Assembly: GCF_014306625.1 (NCBI RefSeq)
Contig: NZ_JACRYL010000013.1
Span: 69,251-103,079 of the forward strand
Length of the DNA stretch: 33,829 nucleotides
Direction: 5' to 3'
From: Pedobacter fastidiosus
GTDB taxonomy: Bacteria; Bacteroidota; Bacteroidia; Sphingobacteriales; Sphingobacteriaceae
Shown here: positions 1-7,594 of the stretch, piece after piece
Numbering within the stretch: position 1 is the stretch's first letter
How the letters are laid out: each line of letters opens with the position of its first letter
Program-made: the position numbers and the translations under genes
The notes under the pieces: generated by a model
Database searches by the model: none
Seen by the model: the letters and a program-made list of their open reading frames with translations, nothing else
Told to the model about the DNA's origin: nothing

Positions 1-144
1 ATTATGGGGTTGCTTGTTAACTTTAATACCGTTGACATTAAGGATTAAATTTATCGAAAAGTTAATGGTTTGTAGCTATACAATGTAAAATCTGCGGGAG
101 GTATTTAGAGCTAGCAGATTTCCTAGATATAAAATTATTTTAAC

Positions 145-175
145 AAAAAAAGCCATTCCTATTTAAAGAATGGCT
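145..175 (-). terminator. Rho-independent terminator of the pdh genes
   Basis: Read on the minus strand, an 8-bp stem (AGCCATTC/GAATGGCT, 151-158 and 168-175) with a 9-nt loop is followed by a run of T (145-150). It lies about 45 bp past the E2 stop and fits the end of the pdh transcript. The remaining bases from 1 to 144 show no gene or clear signal. Confidence 0.75.
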
Positions 176-219
176 CTAATTATTTTCATCAGCTTGAAAA
201 CTGAAAAATTGTAAACTAT

Positions 220-1896
220 TTACGCCAACAATCTAATTGGCTCTTCTAATAAGCCTTTTAAAGTTTGTAAGAATTGTGCTCCAGTTGCACCATCAACCAC
301 ACGGTGATCGCAACCTAAAGTTAATTTCATTACATTACCTGGAACAACAGCACCATTTTTAACAACAGGAACTTGTTGAATAGCGCCTACCGATAAAATT
401 GCACCATCAGGAGAGTTGATAATTGATGTAAATTCATCAATACCAAACATCCCCAAATTAGAAACTGTGAAAGTAGAACCTTCCCAATCTGCTGGTTGTA
501 ATTTTTTAGCTTTTGCTTTAGCACCAAAGTCTTTAACTTCTGCAGAGATGCTGGATAAAGATTTACCATCAGCAAAACGAACAACAGGCACTAATAAACC
601 ATCTTCAACTGCCATAGCAACACCAATGTTTGTATGTTCATTGAAACGGATTTTATCGCCACCCCATGATGAATTAACTGCTGGGTGTTTTTTCAACGCT
701 ACTGCAACTGCTTTAATTACGATATCGTTAAAAGAAACTTTTACAGGAGCAACTGCATTAATTGCCGTACGAGCAGTCATTGCGTTATCCATATCAATAC
801 TGATGGTTAAATAGAAATGTGGTGCTGTAAATAAACTTTCTGCTAAACGTTTTGCAATGATTTTACGCATTTGCGAAACAGGAGCCTCTGTAAATTTAAC
901 TTCGCCAACATAACTAGGAATTACCGGAGCAGCAGATGCAGCTTTCGGACTTTCAGATTTAGGACTTTCCGCTTGAGGCGCAGCCGACGGTTTAAAGTTT
1001 TCTATATCTTTTTTAATGATCCGACCACCTTCTGCACTACCGGCCACTTGTGCCAAATCAATTCCTTTGTCTTTAGCAATTTTTTTAGCTAAAGGAGATG
1101 CTTTTACACGACTGTCAGAAGAACTTTCTGCAACTGGCGCAGATGAACCTGCATCAGCAGTTGTTGCTTGTTTCTCTTCTTTAGGTGCTTCGCTTTGATC
1201 TTTAGCCTTTGGACTTTCAGCTTTTGGAGCAGAACCTCCTGCTAAAATCCCACTAACGTCAGTTCCTTCTGGACCAACAATAGCGATAATTCCATTTACT
1301 TTAGCCGCCGAACCTTTTTCTACACCAATGTGTAATAAAGTACCTGTTGCATAACCCATAACTTCCATAGTAGCCTTGTCGGTTTCTACGTCAGCTAAAA
1401 CATCATCATCTTTAACTTTATCGCCAACTTTTTTATGCCATTCAGCAATAACGCCTTCAGTCATGGTATCGCTTAACAAAGGCATACGAATTACTGTAAC
1501 GCCTTTTGCTGCTAATTCTTCTTCGCTTAAGCCACCGCCTTGAGCCGGAGCTTCTTCTTTCTTTTCTTCGGTTTTAGGTGCCTCAGCAGTTTCAGCTTTT
1601 GGAGCTTCTGCTTTATCTGTTCCTCCAGCAGCATCAATAGCTGCCTGGAAATCTTCACCTTCTTTTCCAATTACTGCAATAATTGCATCAATAGGAACGC
1701 CTTTGCCTTCTTCAATACCAATATGTAATAAAGTACCTTCCTCATAAGATTCTAGGTCCATAGTCGCCTTATCGGTTTCTACTTCGGCAAGTACATCGCC
1801 ACTTTTTACTTTATCGCCAACTTTAACATGCCATTTTGCCAATACCCCTTCAGTCATGGTATCGCTCATTTTGGGCATTCTAACTACTTCAGCCAT
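220..1896 (-). CDS. pdhC: Pyruvate dehydrogenase complex E2, dihydrolipoamide acetyltransferase
   Basis: This is the acetyltransferase core of the cytoplasmic pyruvate dehydrogenase complex, which moves the acetyl group from E1 through lipoyl-lysine to CoA. Two N-terminal lipoyl domains are visible, each with an ETDKATM motif (lipoylated Lys43 and Lys174), joined by Ala/Glu/Lys/Pro-rich linkers. A peripheral subunit-binding domain follows around residues 265-305 (KASPLAKKIAKDKGI). The C-terminal catalytic domain carries the HRVVDG active-site motif (His531, Asp535). The length of 558 aa fits a two-lipoyl E2. The gene lies 31 bp downstream of the E1-alpha gene on the same strand, so the two are probably co-transcribed. 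A 2-oxoglutarate or branched-chain E2 is less likely given the E1-alpha neighbour. Confidence 0.95.
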   Translation of the reverse strand: MAEVVRMPKMSDTMTEGVLAKWHVKVGDKVKSGDVLAEVETDKATMDLESYEEGTLLHIGIEEGKGVPIDAIIAVIGKEGEDFQAAIDAAGGTDKAEAPKAETAEAPKTEEKKEEAPAQGGGLSEEELAAKGVTVIRMPLLSDTMTEGVIAEWHKKVGDKVKDDDVLADVETDKATMEVMGYATGTLLHIGVEKGSAAKVNGIIAIVGPEGTDVSGILAGGSAPKAESPKAKDQSEAPKEEKQATTADAGSSAPVAESSSDSRVKASPLAKKIAKDKGIDLAQVAGSAEGGRIIKKDIENFKPSAAPQAESPKSESPKAASAAPVIPSYVGEVKFTEAPVSQMRKIIAKRLAESLFTAPHFYLTISIDMDNAMTARTAINAVAPVKVSFNDIVIKAVAVALKKHPAVNSSWGGDKIRFNEHTNIGVAMAVEDGLLVPVVRFADGKSLSSISAEVKDFGAKAKAKKLQPADWEGSTFTVSNLGMFGIDEFTSIINSPDGAILSVGAIQQVPVVKNGAVVPGNVMKLTLGCDHRVVDGATGAQFLQTLKGLLEEPIRLLA

Positions 1897-1927
1897 TATA
1901 TATTATTAATTGAAAATCTTAAAATTA

Positions 1928-2923
1928 TTAGTCCATTACATAAGGATAATCCTTCTGCATATATACATCTTTATATAGTTCAGAAGCATCAGGCCAAGGA
2001 GATTCTTCAGCAAATTTTACTGCGTGATCTACAATTCCTTTTACTTTAGCCTCTACTTCTTCAATCCAAGCTTGATCTGCATACTTTTCTTTTAGAATCG
2101 TTTCTCTAGCAAGTTCAACTGGATCTTTTGCTTTATAATCTTCTAATTCTTCTTTAGTACGATATTTTGCTGGATCAGACATTGAATGACCACGGTAACG
2201 GTATGTTCTCATTTCTAAGAAAGTTGGCCCTTCTCCTTTACGAGCACGTTGAATCGCTTCATCCATTGCATTATGTACAGCAACAGGATCCATTCCATCA
2301 ACTGGCCCACATGGCATATCGAAACCCAAACCAATTTTATAAATATCAGTCATGTTTGTAGTACGTTGTACCGAAGTACCCATTGCATAACCATTGTTTT
2401 CGCAAACAAAAATTACAGGCAATTTCCAAAGCATAGCCATGTTAAAAGTTTCGTTTAGTGCACCTTGGCGAACAGCGCCATCGCCCATATAACAAATGTT
2501 AACATTATCTGTTCCTTTGTATTTTTCTGCAAAAGCAACACCAGCACCTAATGGAATTTGACCTCCAACAATTGCATGACCGCCGTAAAAGTTGTGTTCT
2601 TTGCTAAACATGTGCATAGAACCACCTTTACCTTTAGAGCAACCAGTAGCTTTACCATACATTTCTGCCATGATGCTATCGGCAGTTACACCTAAAGCTA
2701 AAGCATGAGCGTGATCACGATAAGTAGTAATCATCGAATCACCTTTTTGCATTGCAGATATTGCACCTGCAACTACAGCCTCTTGTCCAATGTATAAATG
2801 ACAAAAGCCACGAATTTTTTGTTGTCCGTATAACTGACCAGTTTTCTCTTCGAATTTGCGCATAAGCAACATCGACTCGAACCACTTTAACCAGGTATCT
2901 TTATTTATTTCTACTGCACTCAT
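1928..2923 (-). CDS. pdhA: Pyruvate dehydrogenase E1 component, alpha subunit
   Basis: This is the alpha chain of the thiamine-diphosphate-dependent E1 enzyme that decarboxylates pyruvate and acetylates the lipoyl groups of E2. The ThDP-binding motif starts with GDGAVRQG and ends in CENN, with LPVIFVCENNGYAMGT typical of PdhA. The regulatory-loop-like RYRGHSMSDPAKYR stretch is also present. At 331 aa it has the usual length for a separate alpha subunit, so a beta subunit is needed. No E1-beta gene lies next to it; upstream is a 538-bp gene-free region. A candidate promoter lies just upstream. The ATG chosen gives a normal N-terminus for the family. Confidence 0.95.
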   Translation of the reverse strand: MSAVEINKDTWLKWFESMLLMRKFEEKTGQLYGQQKIRGFCHLYIGQEAVVAGAISAMQKGDSMITTYRDHAHALALGVTADSIMAEMYGKATGCSKGKGGSMHMFSKEHNFYGGHAIVGGQIPLGAGVAFAEKYKGTDNVNICYMGDGAVRQGALNETFNMAMLWKLPVIFVCENNGYAMGTSVQRTTNMTDIYKIGLGFDMPCGPVDGMDPVAVHNAMDEAIQRARKGEGPTFLEMRTYRYRGHSMSDPAKYRTKEELEDYKAKDPVELARETILKEKYADQAWIEEVEAKVKGIVDHAVKFAEESPWPDASELYKDVYMQKDYPYVMD

Positions 2924-2949
2924 TTTAGGGTATTTGTTTTTTGCGACAG

Positions 2950-2957
2950 CAAATCTA
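2950..2957 (-). promoter_or_regulatory. Candidate -7 element for pdhA
   Basis: On the minus strand the sequence reads TAGATTTG, a full match to the Bacteroidota -7 consensus TAnnTTTG, placed 27 bp before the pdhA start. The matching -33 position reads TTCA and is a poor fit to TTTG, so this remains a candidate. Confidence 0.4.
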
Positions 2958-3361
2958 ATTTTTTATTGTAATAAAATGAACTATTTAGTGTAAAATGAAC
3001 ACGATAAAGAGATCAAAATGAAAAAATAATTAATCAGACTTACATTTATTAATTACTCTAAATCTAAACAGAATGTTTTAGATTAAAAAAAGTATTTAAA
3101 GCAACGCGAATGTGTTTTAACACTCAAAAAATGCCATTTTACAGAATTCACGAAGTAAATTATTCGATTACCAATTCTACTAAATTATAATTTGGCGATT
3201 ATGCACTCTAATGAAATTAATAATTGATTGATATTATGGTGAAATGAAACCTTAAAACCTGATAATACTTTTAATTTATAAACAGTTTTATGAATATTAC
3301 AGGCAATTGAGGCGCAAAAAAGAAGAAAATGTTAATAACTTTAACTTTAACCATCAAAACA

Positions 3362-3393
3362 TTTGGATAACATTTGTATTATTAATACTTTTG
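3362..3393 (+). promoter_or_regulatory. Candidate sigma-ABfr-type promoter for the NlpC/P60 gene
   Basis: TTTG (3362-3365), a 20-nt spacer, then TACTTTTG (3386-3393) match the Bacteroidota TTTG/TAnnTTTG promoter layout. A start site near 3400 would leave a leader of about 60 nt before the ATG at 3462. Confidence 0.55.
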
Positions 3394-3461
3394 AAATCCG
3401 ACAATAAGCCCATGTGGTTTACGTTACTGTGTAAGTGAATACCCAAACATAACTGTATAAC

Positions 3462-4019
3462 ATGATTAAAAAATTTTTGTTTTCATCCCTAATCGTAATT
3501 TGCACGCTCTCAGTTGCATTTTCGCAAACAAAAACAAAAGAATCTGGCAAAGACCTTAATGACCCCGATAACTTAGCTTCCCAATATTTCTCGCAAGTGA
3601 TGGGTGTTGCCGTAGATGCGACTTCGAATTTAAAACTTTATAAGTTTGTGTACGAATGGATCGGAACTCCTTACAGTTTTGGGGGAAACAGCAAAAAAGG
3701 TATTGATTGTTCCGCTTTTACAAAAGCGATTTACGACAAAGTTTTCAATACAACAATCAGACGTAACTCACGTGATATCTTCAGTATGGTTGATCCATTA
3801 TCCAAAGAAGATTTAAAAGAAGGCGATTTAGTTTTCTTCAAAATAAAAAGCAGAAGCATTTCTCATGTTGGTATTTATTTAGGCGATAACAGATTTGCAC
3901 ACGCATCTAGTTCTCGCGGTGTAGTTATCAGCAATTTAAACGAACCTTATTACAGTCGCTATTTTTATAAAGGCGGTCGTGTTTTAGAATCGTTCAAGAA
4001 AGAATTTACCGTAGAATAG
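3462..4019 (+). CDS. Secreted NlpC/P60 family peptidoglycan hydrolase
   Basis: This is a probable periplasmic cell-wall endopeptidase that cuts peptide stems of peptidoglycan. A signal peptide covers about residues 1-21 (hydrophobic core ending in AFSQ). The NlpC/P60 domain fills the rest: Cys83 in GIDCSAFTKAIY, His135 in SHVGIYLGDNRFAH and His147 form the expected Cys-His-His triad. The 185-aa length is typical of the single-domain Spr/NlpC type. It has its own candidate promoter and is followed by a terminator at 4091-4123, so it is probably monocistronic. The exact bond cleaved cannot be told from sequence. Confidence 0.9.
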   Translation: MIKKFLFSSLIVICTLSVAFSQTKTKESGKDLNDPDNLASQYFSQVMGVAVDATSNLKLYKFVYEWIGTPYSFGGNSKKGIDCSAFTKAIYDKVFNTTIRRNSRDIFSMVDPLSKEDLKEGDLVFFKIKSRSISHVGIYLGDNRFAHASSSRGVVISNLNEPYYSRYFYKGGRVLESFKKEFTVE

Positions 4020-4090
4020 TCATTCTACGATTCATAATTTTTAGTTAACCATTTCAAGATTTGAGCCGTTAACCAGAAAACAAAATATTT

Positions 4091-4123
4091 AATCCTCCCG
4101 AAGAAATTTTGGAGGATTTTTTT
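4091..4123 (+). terminator. Rho-independent terminator after the NlpC/P60 gene
   Basis: An 8-bp stem AATCCTCC/GGAGGATT (4091-4098, 4111-4118) with a 12-nt loop runs into seven T residues (4117-4123). It ends only 17 bp before the CapA start codon, so it may also act in the leader of that gene. Confidence 0.75.
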
Positions 4124-4140
4124 ATACCTCTAAACCTAAA

Positions 4141-5238
4141 ATGAAGTTTATAAAAAGCATAATCATCTCATCCCTCACTATATTTTTTTTTATAAGTTGT
4201 ACAAGCAACAATGCGCAAACAGTTGTTCAGAAGACCAAAGTAGACACGGTTATAAGAAAAATAAAAGATACAATTTCTATTGTAGCCGCTGGCGATATGA
4301 TGCTGGGTTCTGCTTTTCCATCTAAAGTAAATCTTCCTCCAGACGATGCTGAGGGTAGTTTTAAAGCCGTACACAGTTTGCTAAAAGGCGATATTGTTTT
4401 TGGCAACCTAGAAGGATGTTTTTTAAACTCGGGAAATTCGAACAAATGCAATGGCATTAACCCTAACAATTGCTTTGCTTTTAGAATGCCAGAGCGTTAT
4501 GCTGGAATTTATAAAAAAGCTGGCTTTAATGTTCTAAGCATTGCCAATAATCATGTTGGGGATTTCGATTCAAAAGGAAGAAAAAATACAGCTCGGATTT
4601 TAGATTCGTTAAAAATTCATTATGCTGGCCAGGTAAACAAACCCTTTGAAATTTTTGAGAAGGATAGTGTTAAATATGCTTTCTGTGCTTTTGCGCCAAA
4701 TGAGAATACGGTTTCGATAAAAAATATAGATAGCGCAAAGGCTTTGGTGGCCAAACTAAAAACCATGGCCGATATTGTGATTGTATCCTTTCACGGTGGC
4801 GGAGAAGGTGCGAGATTTGAGCATGTAACCCGTAAAACCGAAATTTTCTACAACGAAAACCGCGGCAATGTTTATGCTTTTGCTCATGCGGTTATAGATG
4901 CAGGCGCAGATGTTGTTTTGGGGCATGGCCCACACGTTGCACGTGCTGTGGAGGTTTATAAAAACAAATTTATTGCTTACAGCTTAGGTAATTTTTGCAC
5001 TTACGGAATGTTTAGCTTAAAGGGATCTAACGGATTTGCTCCATTGCTCCAGTTAAAAATAAATGCCAAAGGCGACTTTTTATTTGCTGATGTAATTTCC
5101 GTCAAACAGGATAAAGTTAATCGGTTAACATTGGATGAGAACTACACCGCATTTAAAAAGATAAAAACTTTAACTGATGCCGATTTTATCGGGCATAAAT
5201 TAAAGTTCGAAAACAACAGAATTTCTTTAGCAGAATAA
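4141..5238 (+). CDS. CapA-family (PGA_cap) metallophosphatase-like lipoprotein
   Basis: Member of the CapA/PgsA-like family, related to calcineurin-type metallophosphatases; the founding members take part in poly-gamma-glutamate capsule export. A lipoprotein signal peptide is seen, with FFFISC giving an acylated Cys20. The domain motifs occur in order: AAGDMMLGS (Asp52), FGNLEG, SIANNHVGDFD, SFHGGGEG and LGHGPHVARA, which would supply the metal ligands. The length of 365 aa is normal. No other capsule genes (pgsB/capB or capC) are nearby, so a capsule role is not supported here and the substrate is unknown. A tiny membrane protein gene follows after 5 bp. Confidence 0.85.
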   Translation: MKFIKSIIISSLTIFFFISCTSNNAQTVVQKTKVDTVIRKIKDTISIVAAGDMMLGSAFPSKVNLPPDDAEGSFKAVHSLLKGDIVFGNLEGCFLNSGNSNKCNGINPNNCFAFRMPERYAGIYKKAGFNVLSIANNHVGDFDSKGRKNTARILDSLKIHYAGQVNKPFEIFEKDSVKYAFCAFAPNENTVSIKNIDSAKALVAKLKTMADIVIVSFHGGGEGARFEHVTRKTEIFYNENRGNVYAFAHAVIDAGADVVLGHGPHVARAVEVYKNKFIAYSLGNFCTYGMFSLKGSNGFAPLLQLKINAKGDFLFADVISVKQDKVNRLTLDENYTAFKKIKTLTDADFIGHKLKFENNRISLAE

Positions 5239-5243
5239 ATAAG

Positions 5244-5426
5244 ATGAAAAAAGGAACCTTAGTACATTACATAATTGGAATCTGCGCTGCAATTTTAGTA
5301 TTAGCTGCCGCTTATTATATTAATCAGAATCCGAAGAATTTAATCTCTGCTGGAATTATTATTTTAGCAGGATCATTGGTTGCTTTCAGCCAGTACCTGA
5401 TTATTAAAAATAAGAACAAAAATTAA
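5244..5426 (+). CDS. Small two-helix membrane protein
   Basis: A 60-aa protein with two predicted membrane helices (about residues 8-26 and 34-52) separated by a short NQNPKN turn, and a Lys/Asn-rich tail. I do not recognise a family. It starts 5 bp after the CapA-like gene and its stop overlaps the next start (TAATG at 5424-5428), so the three genes are very likely one transcript with coupled translation. It may be a membrane partner of the CapA-like lipoprotein, but that is only inferred from the operon. Confidence 0.6.
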   Translation: MKKGTLVHYIIGICAAILVLAAAYYINQNPKNLISAGIIILAGSLVAFSQYLIIKNKNKN

Positions 5427-5551
5427 TGCTGATTTTATTACAAGCCATAAAGGCAGAAGATTTTAAAATAGGCTTATTCTTTGGTGTTGGAATCGGCATT
5501 CTATTTGTAATTTTCTTTTTAATTAGGAGGAAATACAGGAAAGGCAGTTAG
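5426..5551 (+). CDS. Very small membrane protein (41 aa)
   Basis: ATG at 5426 overlaps the preceding stop codon (TAATG), a typical coupling arrangement. The 41-aa product has one hydrophobic segment (about residues 15-33, KIGLFFGVGIGILFVIFFLI) followed by a basic tail (RRKYRKGS), predicting an inside-facing C-terminus. No family is recognised. Its stop overlaps the stop of the convergent regulator gene at 5548-5551. The coupled start and membrane pattern favour a real gene despite its size. Confidence 0.5.
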   Translation: MLILLQAIKAEDFKIGLFFGVGIGILFVIFFLIRRKYRKGS

Positions 5552-5760
5552 TCTTTAACTAACTCAGCAAGCCTAACATTTAATATTCTGGCGATTTTAA
5601 AAAGGCGTTCTAATGGAACTGTTTTAATGTTCCTCTCATTCATAGAATATACATTTTGTGAAATCCCTAACTCATTTGCCACGTACTCTTGGCTGAAGCC
5701 GTAGGTATTTCGAAAGAGTCTTATTCTTTTACTAATTTCTTTGTATTTCGCATCATCCAT
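5548..5760 (-). CDS. XRE-family helix-turn-helix regulator
   Basis: A 70-aa protein that is essentially one Cro/C1-type DNA-binding domain. The HTH is visible as GFSQEYVANELGISQNVYS (about residues 21-39), followed by the usual scaffold helices ending in LFKIARILNVRLAELVKD. There is no sensor or oligomerisation domain. It points away from the accessory peptide locus that begins at 5935, with its start about 175 bp before the first copy of the duplicated regulatory region. It could therefore control that locus, but no operator has been shown. Solitary regulators of this kind are common in Bacteroidota, so the link is only positional. Confidence 0.8.
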   Translation of the reverse strand: MDDAKYKEISKRIRLFRNTYGFSQEYVANELGISQNVYSMNERNIKTVPLERLFKIARILNVRLAELVKD

Positions 5761-6197
5761 AGTTTCTGTCTTTTATATCGATTATTCATTAAGGGATGAT
5801 GGAATTTCGATTTATTATAACCACAATTTTAGTAATTCCAATTTAATTTATATACTTTTTTACACCAACTGCCCTTTTCTAAGGACGAACCTACAAAGTA
5901 TTTTACACAAACCTTTAATCATGGGAGTAAATCCACAATTCTATCTCTACCCATAAATTCAGGCATTAATTAGAGGTTTAAACTATAATTTAAACACGTG
6001 GCGTTTAGAGCCATCCCTTTTAGCACTCTACCTTTATTCTTGATTATGCAAATAAGGAATGTTTGAAAACAGGCTAATGAACAAAACAGCTTTAATTGCA
6101 AATGTTGGATATACAAATCGTTAATTCAACACTACCTAAATTGGCTCTTGCAGCATATACTTGTATTAAAGAAAATGCATTTTTTTAAATTTAATCT
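5761..6197. other. 437-bp region with regulatory copy 1 and little else
   Basis: The stretch holds the first copy of a duplicated promoter-like region (5935-6056), described separately. A 28-codon reading frame at 6102-6188 has no double-glycine leader or other recognisable feature and is not called. The part from 5761 to 5934 shows no gene. Confidence 0.5.
5935..6056 (+). promoter_or_regulatory. Duplicated regulatory region, copy 1
   Basis: Positions 5935-6008 align without gaps to 7437-7510; by hand count 58 of 74 bases match. The same offset (1502) also aligns a TACCTTTA box (6029-6036 with 7531-7538) that resembles the TAnnTTTG -7 element. Inside is the inverted repeat GTTTAAA-CTATAA-TTTAAAC (5976-5995), a possible operator. 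Similarity fades after about 6056. The next gene downstream is the 82-aa membrane protein at 6198. Confidence 0.6.
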
Positions 6198-6446
6198 ATG
6201 AAACTTTTACACTACTATATTACAATATTACTTCCTCTTCCTTTTTTGTATTGGTGCGCAAAGTACAATAGCTCAGCTATATTTTTTGTAGGCTTTCTGG
6301 TTTATGCGTTATTATATAGGCCGTTAGTTGATGGGATTAGGTTGGTAGATCTCGGACTACTAAAAAAAGCTGAGACTTGGAAAATGTTTATTGGATCGCC
6401 TTATTATCAAATAAAATATTTTATGGAACTATATTTTAGATTATAG
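6198..6446 (+). CDS. Small membrane protein downstream of regulatory copy 1
   Basis: An 82-aa protein whose N-terminal half is hydrophobic: two probable helices at about residues 5-20 and 26-43, then a more polar C-terminal part with GIRLVDLGLLKKAETWK. No family is recognised. It is the first open gene after regulatory copy 1, while copy 2 precedes the two leader peptides at 7595. By position it may be a leftover self-protection (immunity) or accessory protein of an older peptide unit; this is inference from context only. No double-glycine peptide is intact between the promoter copy and this gene. Confidence 0.5.
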   Translation: MKLLHYYITILLPLPFLYWCAKYNSSAIFFVGFLVYALLYRPLVDGIRLVDLGLLKKAETWKMFIGSPYYQIKYFMELYFRL

Positions 6447-6461
6447 CTTTAGGATTTAATT

Positions 6462-6656
6462 AAAATATTGTCAATCACTAAAGTAATTGAATAGTATGAA
6501 ATATCAGAAATCACTACCACTTTTGAAATTCAATATCATTTTTTAGGTATAGGCAAATTTGCAGTTTGGTTACTACTAGTAATGGCAAACGTTGGTTTAC
6601 TCTATTCGTATATTTTGATAAAGAAAATAAAAATTTATAATAGTTTGGTATTATAG
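6462..6656 (+). pseudogene. Decayed membrane protein fragment
   Basis: A reading frame without a usable start codon, interrupted by a stop at 6492-6494, continues open to a stop at 6654-6656. It contains one clear hydrophobic segment (KFAVWLLLVMANVGLLYSYI) followed by a basic tail (LIKKIKIYNSLVL). The pattern of one helix plus basic tail resembles the small membrane proteins nearby. It is best explained as the remains of such a gene, though a chance frame in AT-rich DNA cannot be excluded. Confidence 0.3.
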
Positions 6657-6750
6657 AATATTTACAAAAAGTTTTCTAACAGGAGGATGGGGCATTGCCA
6701 TTGGAGTAGTATGCTTGGTAAATGCTGTGGTAACAGGGAATGGCTGGTAG
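6631..6750 (+). pseudogene. Possible decayed double-glycine peptide gene
   Basis: The open frame ends at 6748-6750 and has no ATG. It carries KSFLTGG followed by WGIAIGVVCLVNAVVTGNGW, which looks like the end of a double-glycine leader and a small, glycine-rich hydrophobic core with one cysteine. The expected MKKLE-type leader start is missing, so this looks like a truncated relative of the two intact precursors at 7595 and 7763. The similarity is of type rather than clear sequence identity, so confidence is low. Confidence 0.3.
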
Positions 6751-6817
6751 TAAGATGAGATTAAAAGAAAATGACACTAGATAATATTGTCATTTTCTAT
6801 TATAAAATTTAATATAA

Positions 6818-6973
6818 ATGAGAATATCAGTCTATAAAATAATAGCACTAGTTGCTTTGGTAATATATTTAATTACAAAAGTAATACCCATAACATCTGT
6901 TTACTATAACTATTTACTAGCCCTATCAATAATCTCAATTTTTATTGGTGTGATTAAAAGTAACTCAAAATGA
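6818..6973 (+). CDS. Small membrane protein (51 aa)
   Basis: A 51-aa open frame with a likely membrane helix at about residues 6-22 and a second at 30-46 (YYNYLLALSIISIFIGVI), ending in a polar KSNSK tail. It is unrecognised. Its stop overlaps the start of the next tiny frame (ATGA at 6970-6973), which supports both as coupled genes. It lies between the decayed peptide and the intact peptides, so it fits a set of candidate immunity or accessory proteins; the function is unproven. Confidence 0.45.
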   Translation: MRISVYKIIALVALVIYLITKVIPITSVYYNYLLALSIISIFIGVIKSNSK

Positions 6974-7062
6974 AAAAAAATAAATTATTATTCGTTTTAA
7001 CGTTATTGTTAACGTGCATAATATCTTTTTGCTTGTTTTATTATAGAGGGACCAACCAATAA
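6970..7062 (+). CDS. Very small membrane peptide (30 aa)
   Basis: A 30-aa frame starting in an ATGA overlap with the preceding gene. It reads as a basic start (MKKNK), a single hydrophobic segment (LLFVLTLLLTCIISFCLFYY) and a short polar tail (RGTNQ). The overlap argues for translation, but the length is close to chance for AT-rich DNA. No function can be assigned. Confidence 0.35.
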   Translation: MKKNKLLFVLTLLLTCIISFCLFYYRGTNQ

Positions 7063-7211
7063 GATATGCGTATTAACATCAGAATTTAGCCTTATATTAA
7101 ACTCTTACAAGTATTTTAATTCTTATTGGTTGATTAAACCGATGAGGGTTACTACCAGAGCAATTCTCAAAACAGATTTTGATTTTTTAATTAAGTCAAA
7201 AAACTGTGATA

Positions 7212-7394
7212 ATGAAAATGAATGAGCAAAAATTCGTATATATTTTTACAATAATAATATCTTTTGTTTTAATGATTGATAATTTTTATCCCTTTTTAGA
7301 GAATGTTTGGATCTATTTTTTATTAAATGTGATTACGTTACAGAATGCGTTTCAATTGTCGAAAATTAATAAAAAAAATAAAAATATCAACTGA
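7212..7394 (+). CDS. Small two-helix membrane protein (60 aa)
   Basis: The frame opens with GTG at 7206, but ATG at 7212 (or 7218) is the more natural start; 7212 gives 60 aa. Two hydrophobic segments are seen (about residues 7-23 and 29-45) around a DNFYPFLENVW linker, followed by a Lys/Asn-rich tail (KINKKNKN). No family is recognised. The size and layout match the other small membrane proteins around the peptide genes, so it is another candidate immunity-type protein. No Shine-Dalgarno site is evident, which is usual for this phylum. Confidence 0.4.
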   Translation: MKMNEQKFVYIFTIIISFVLMIDNFYPFLENVWIYFLLNVITLQNAFQLSKINKKNKNIN

Positions 7395-7436
7395 TATATT
7401 GGATAGTATTTCATCTTGAATTAAATATCTCATATA

Positions 7437-7558
7437 ACAATTCTAGCCCTACCCCAAAATTTGGGTATTATTTAGCGATTAAACCTATAATTTAAACATA
7501 TAGTGTTTAGCACAAACTAATTTCGAGTTATACCTTTAGTTATTGCTTCGCGAGTAAT
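7437..7558 (+). promoter_or_regulatory. Duplicated regulatory region, copy 2 (upstream of the leader peptides)
   Basis: Second copy of the region at 5935-6056. It carries the paired half-sites ATTAAA and TTTAAA (about 7478-7496) and the TACCTTTA box at 7531-7538. A start site near 7545 would give a leader of about 50 nt before the first peptide ATG at 7595, a sensible distance for a promoter. Conservation of the -7-like box at identical spacing in both copies supports a promoter role. Confidence 0.6.
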
Positions 7559-7594
7559 AAAAACAAATTATTTTTTAACTTAAATATAACAAAA

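Larger units (their letters stand above)
2924..3461. other. 538-bp gene-free divergent intergenic region
   Basis: No credible coding region is seen on either strand. It separates the divergent pdhA and NlpC/P60 genes and holds candidate promoters at both ends (2950-2957 minus, 3362-3393 plus). The middle part (about 3000-3350) is AT-rich and shows no repeat or structure I can name. Confidence 0.6.

Noticed and set aside
6102..6188. 28-codon frame between regulatory copy 1 and the 82-aa gene
   Set aside because: No double-glycine leader, no membrane pattern and a length expected by chance.
6688..6760. Alternative frame starting ATGGGGCATTGC directly after AGGAGG
   Set aside because: The AGGAGG touches the ATG with no spacing, and the product is a short Cys/Trp-rich peptide without a leader; the other frame explains the sequence better.
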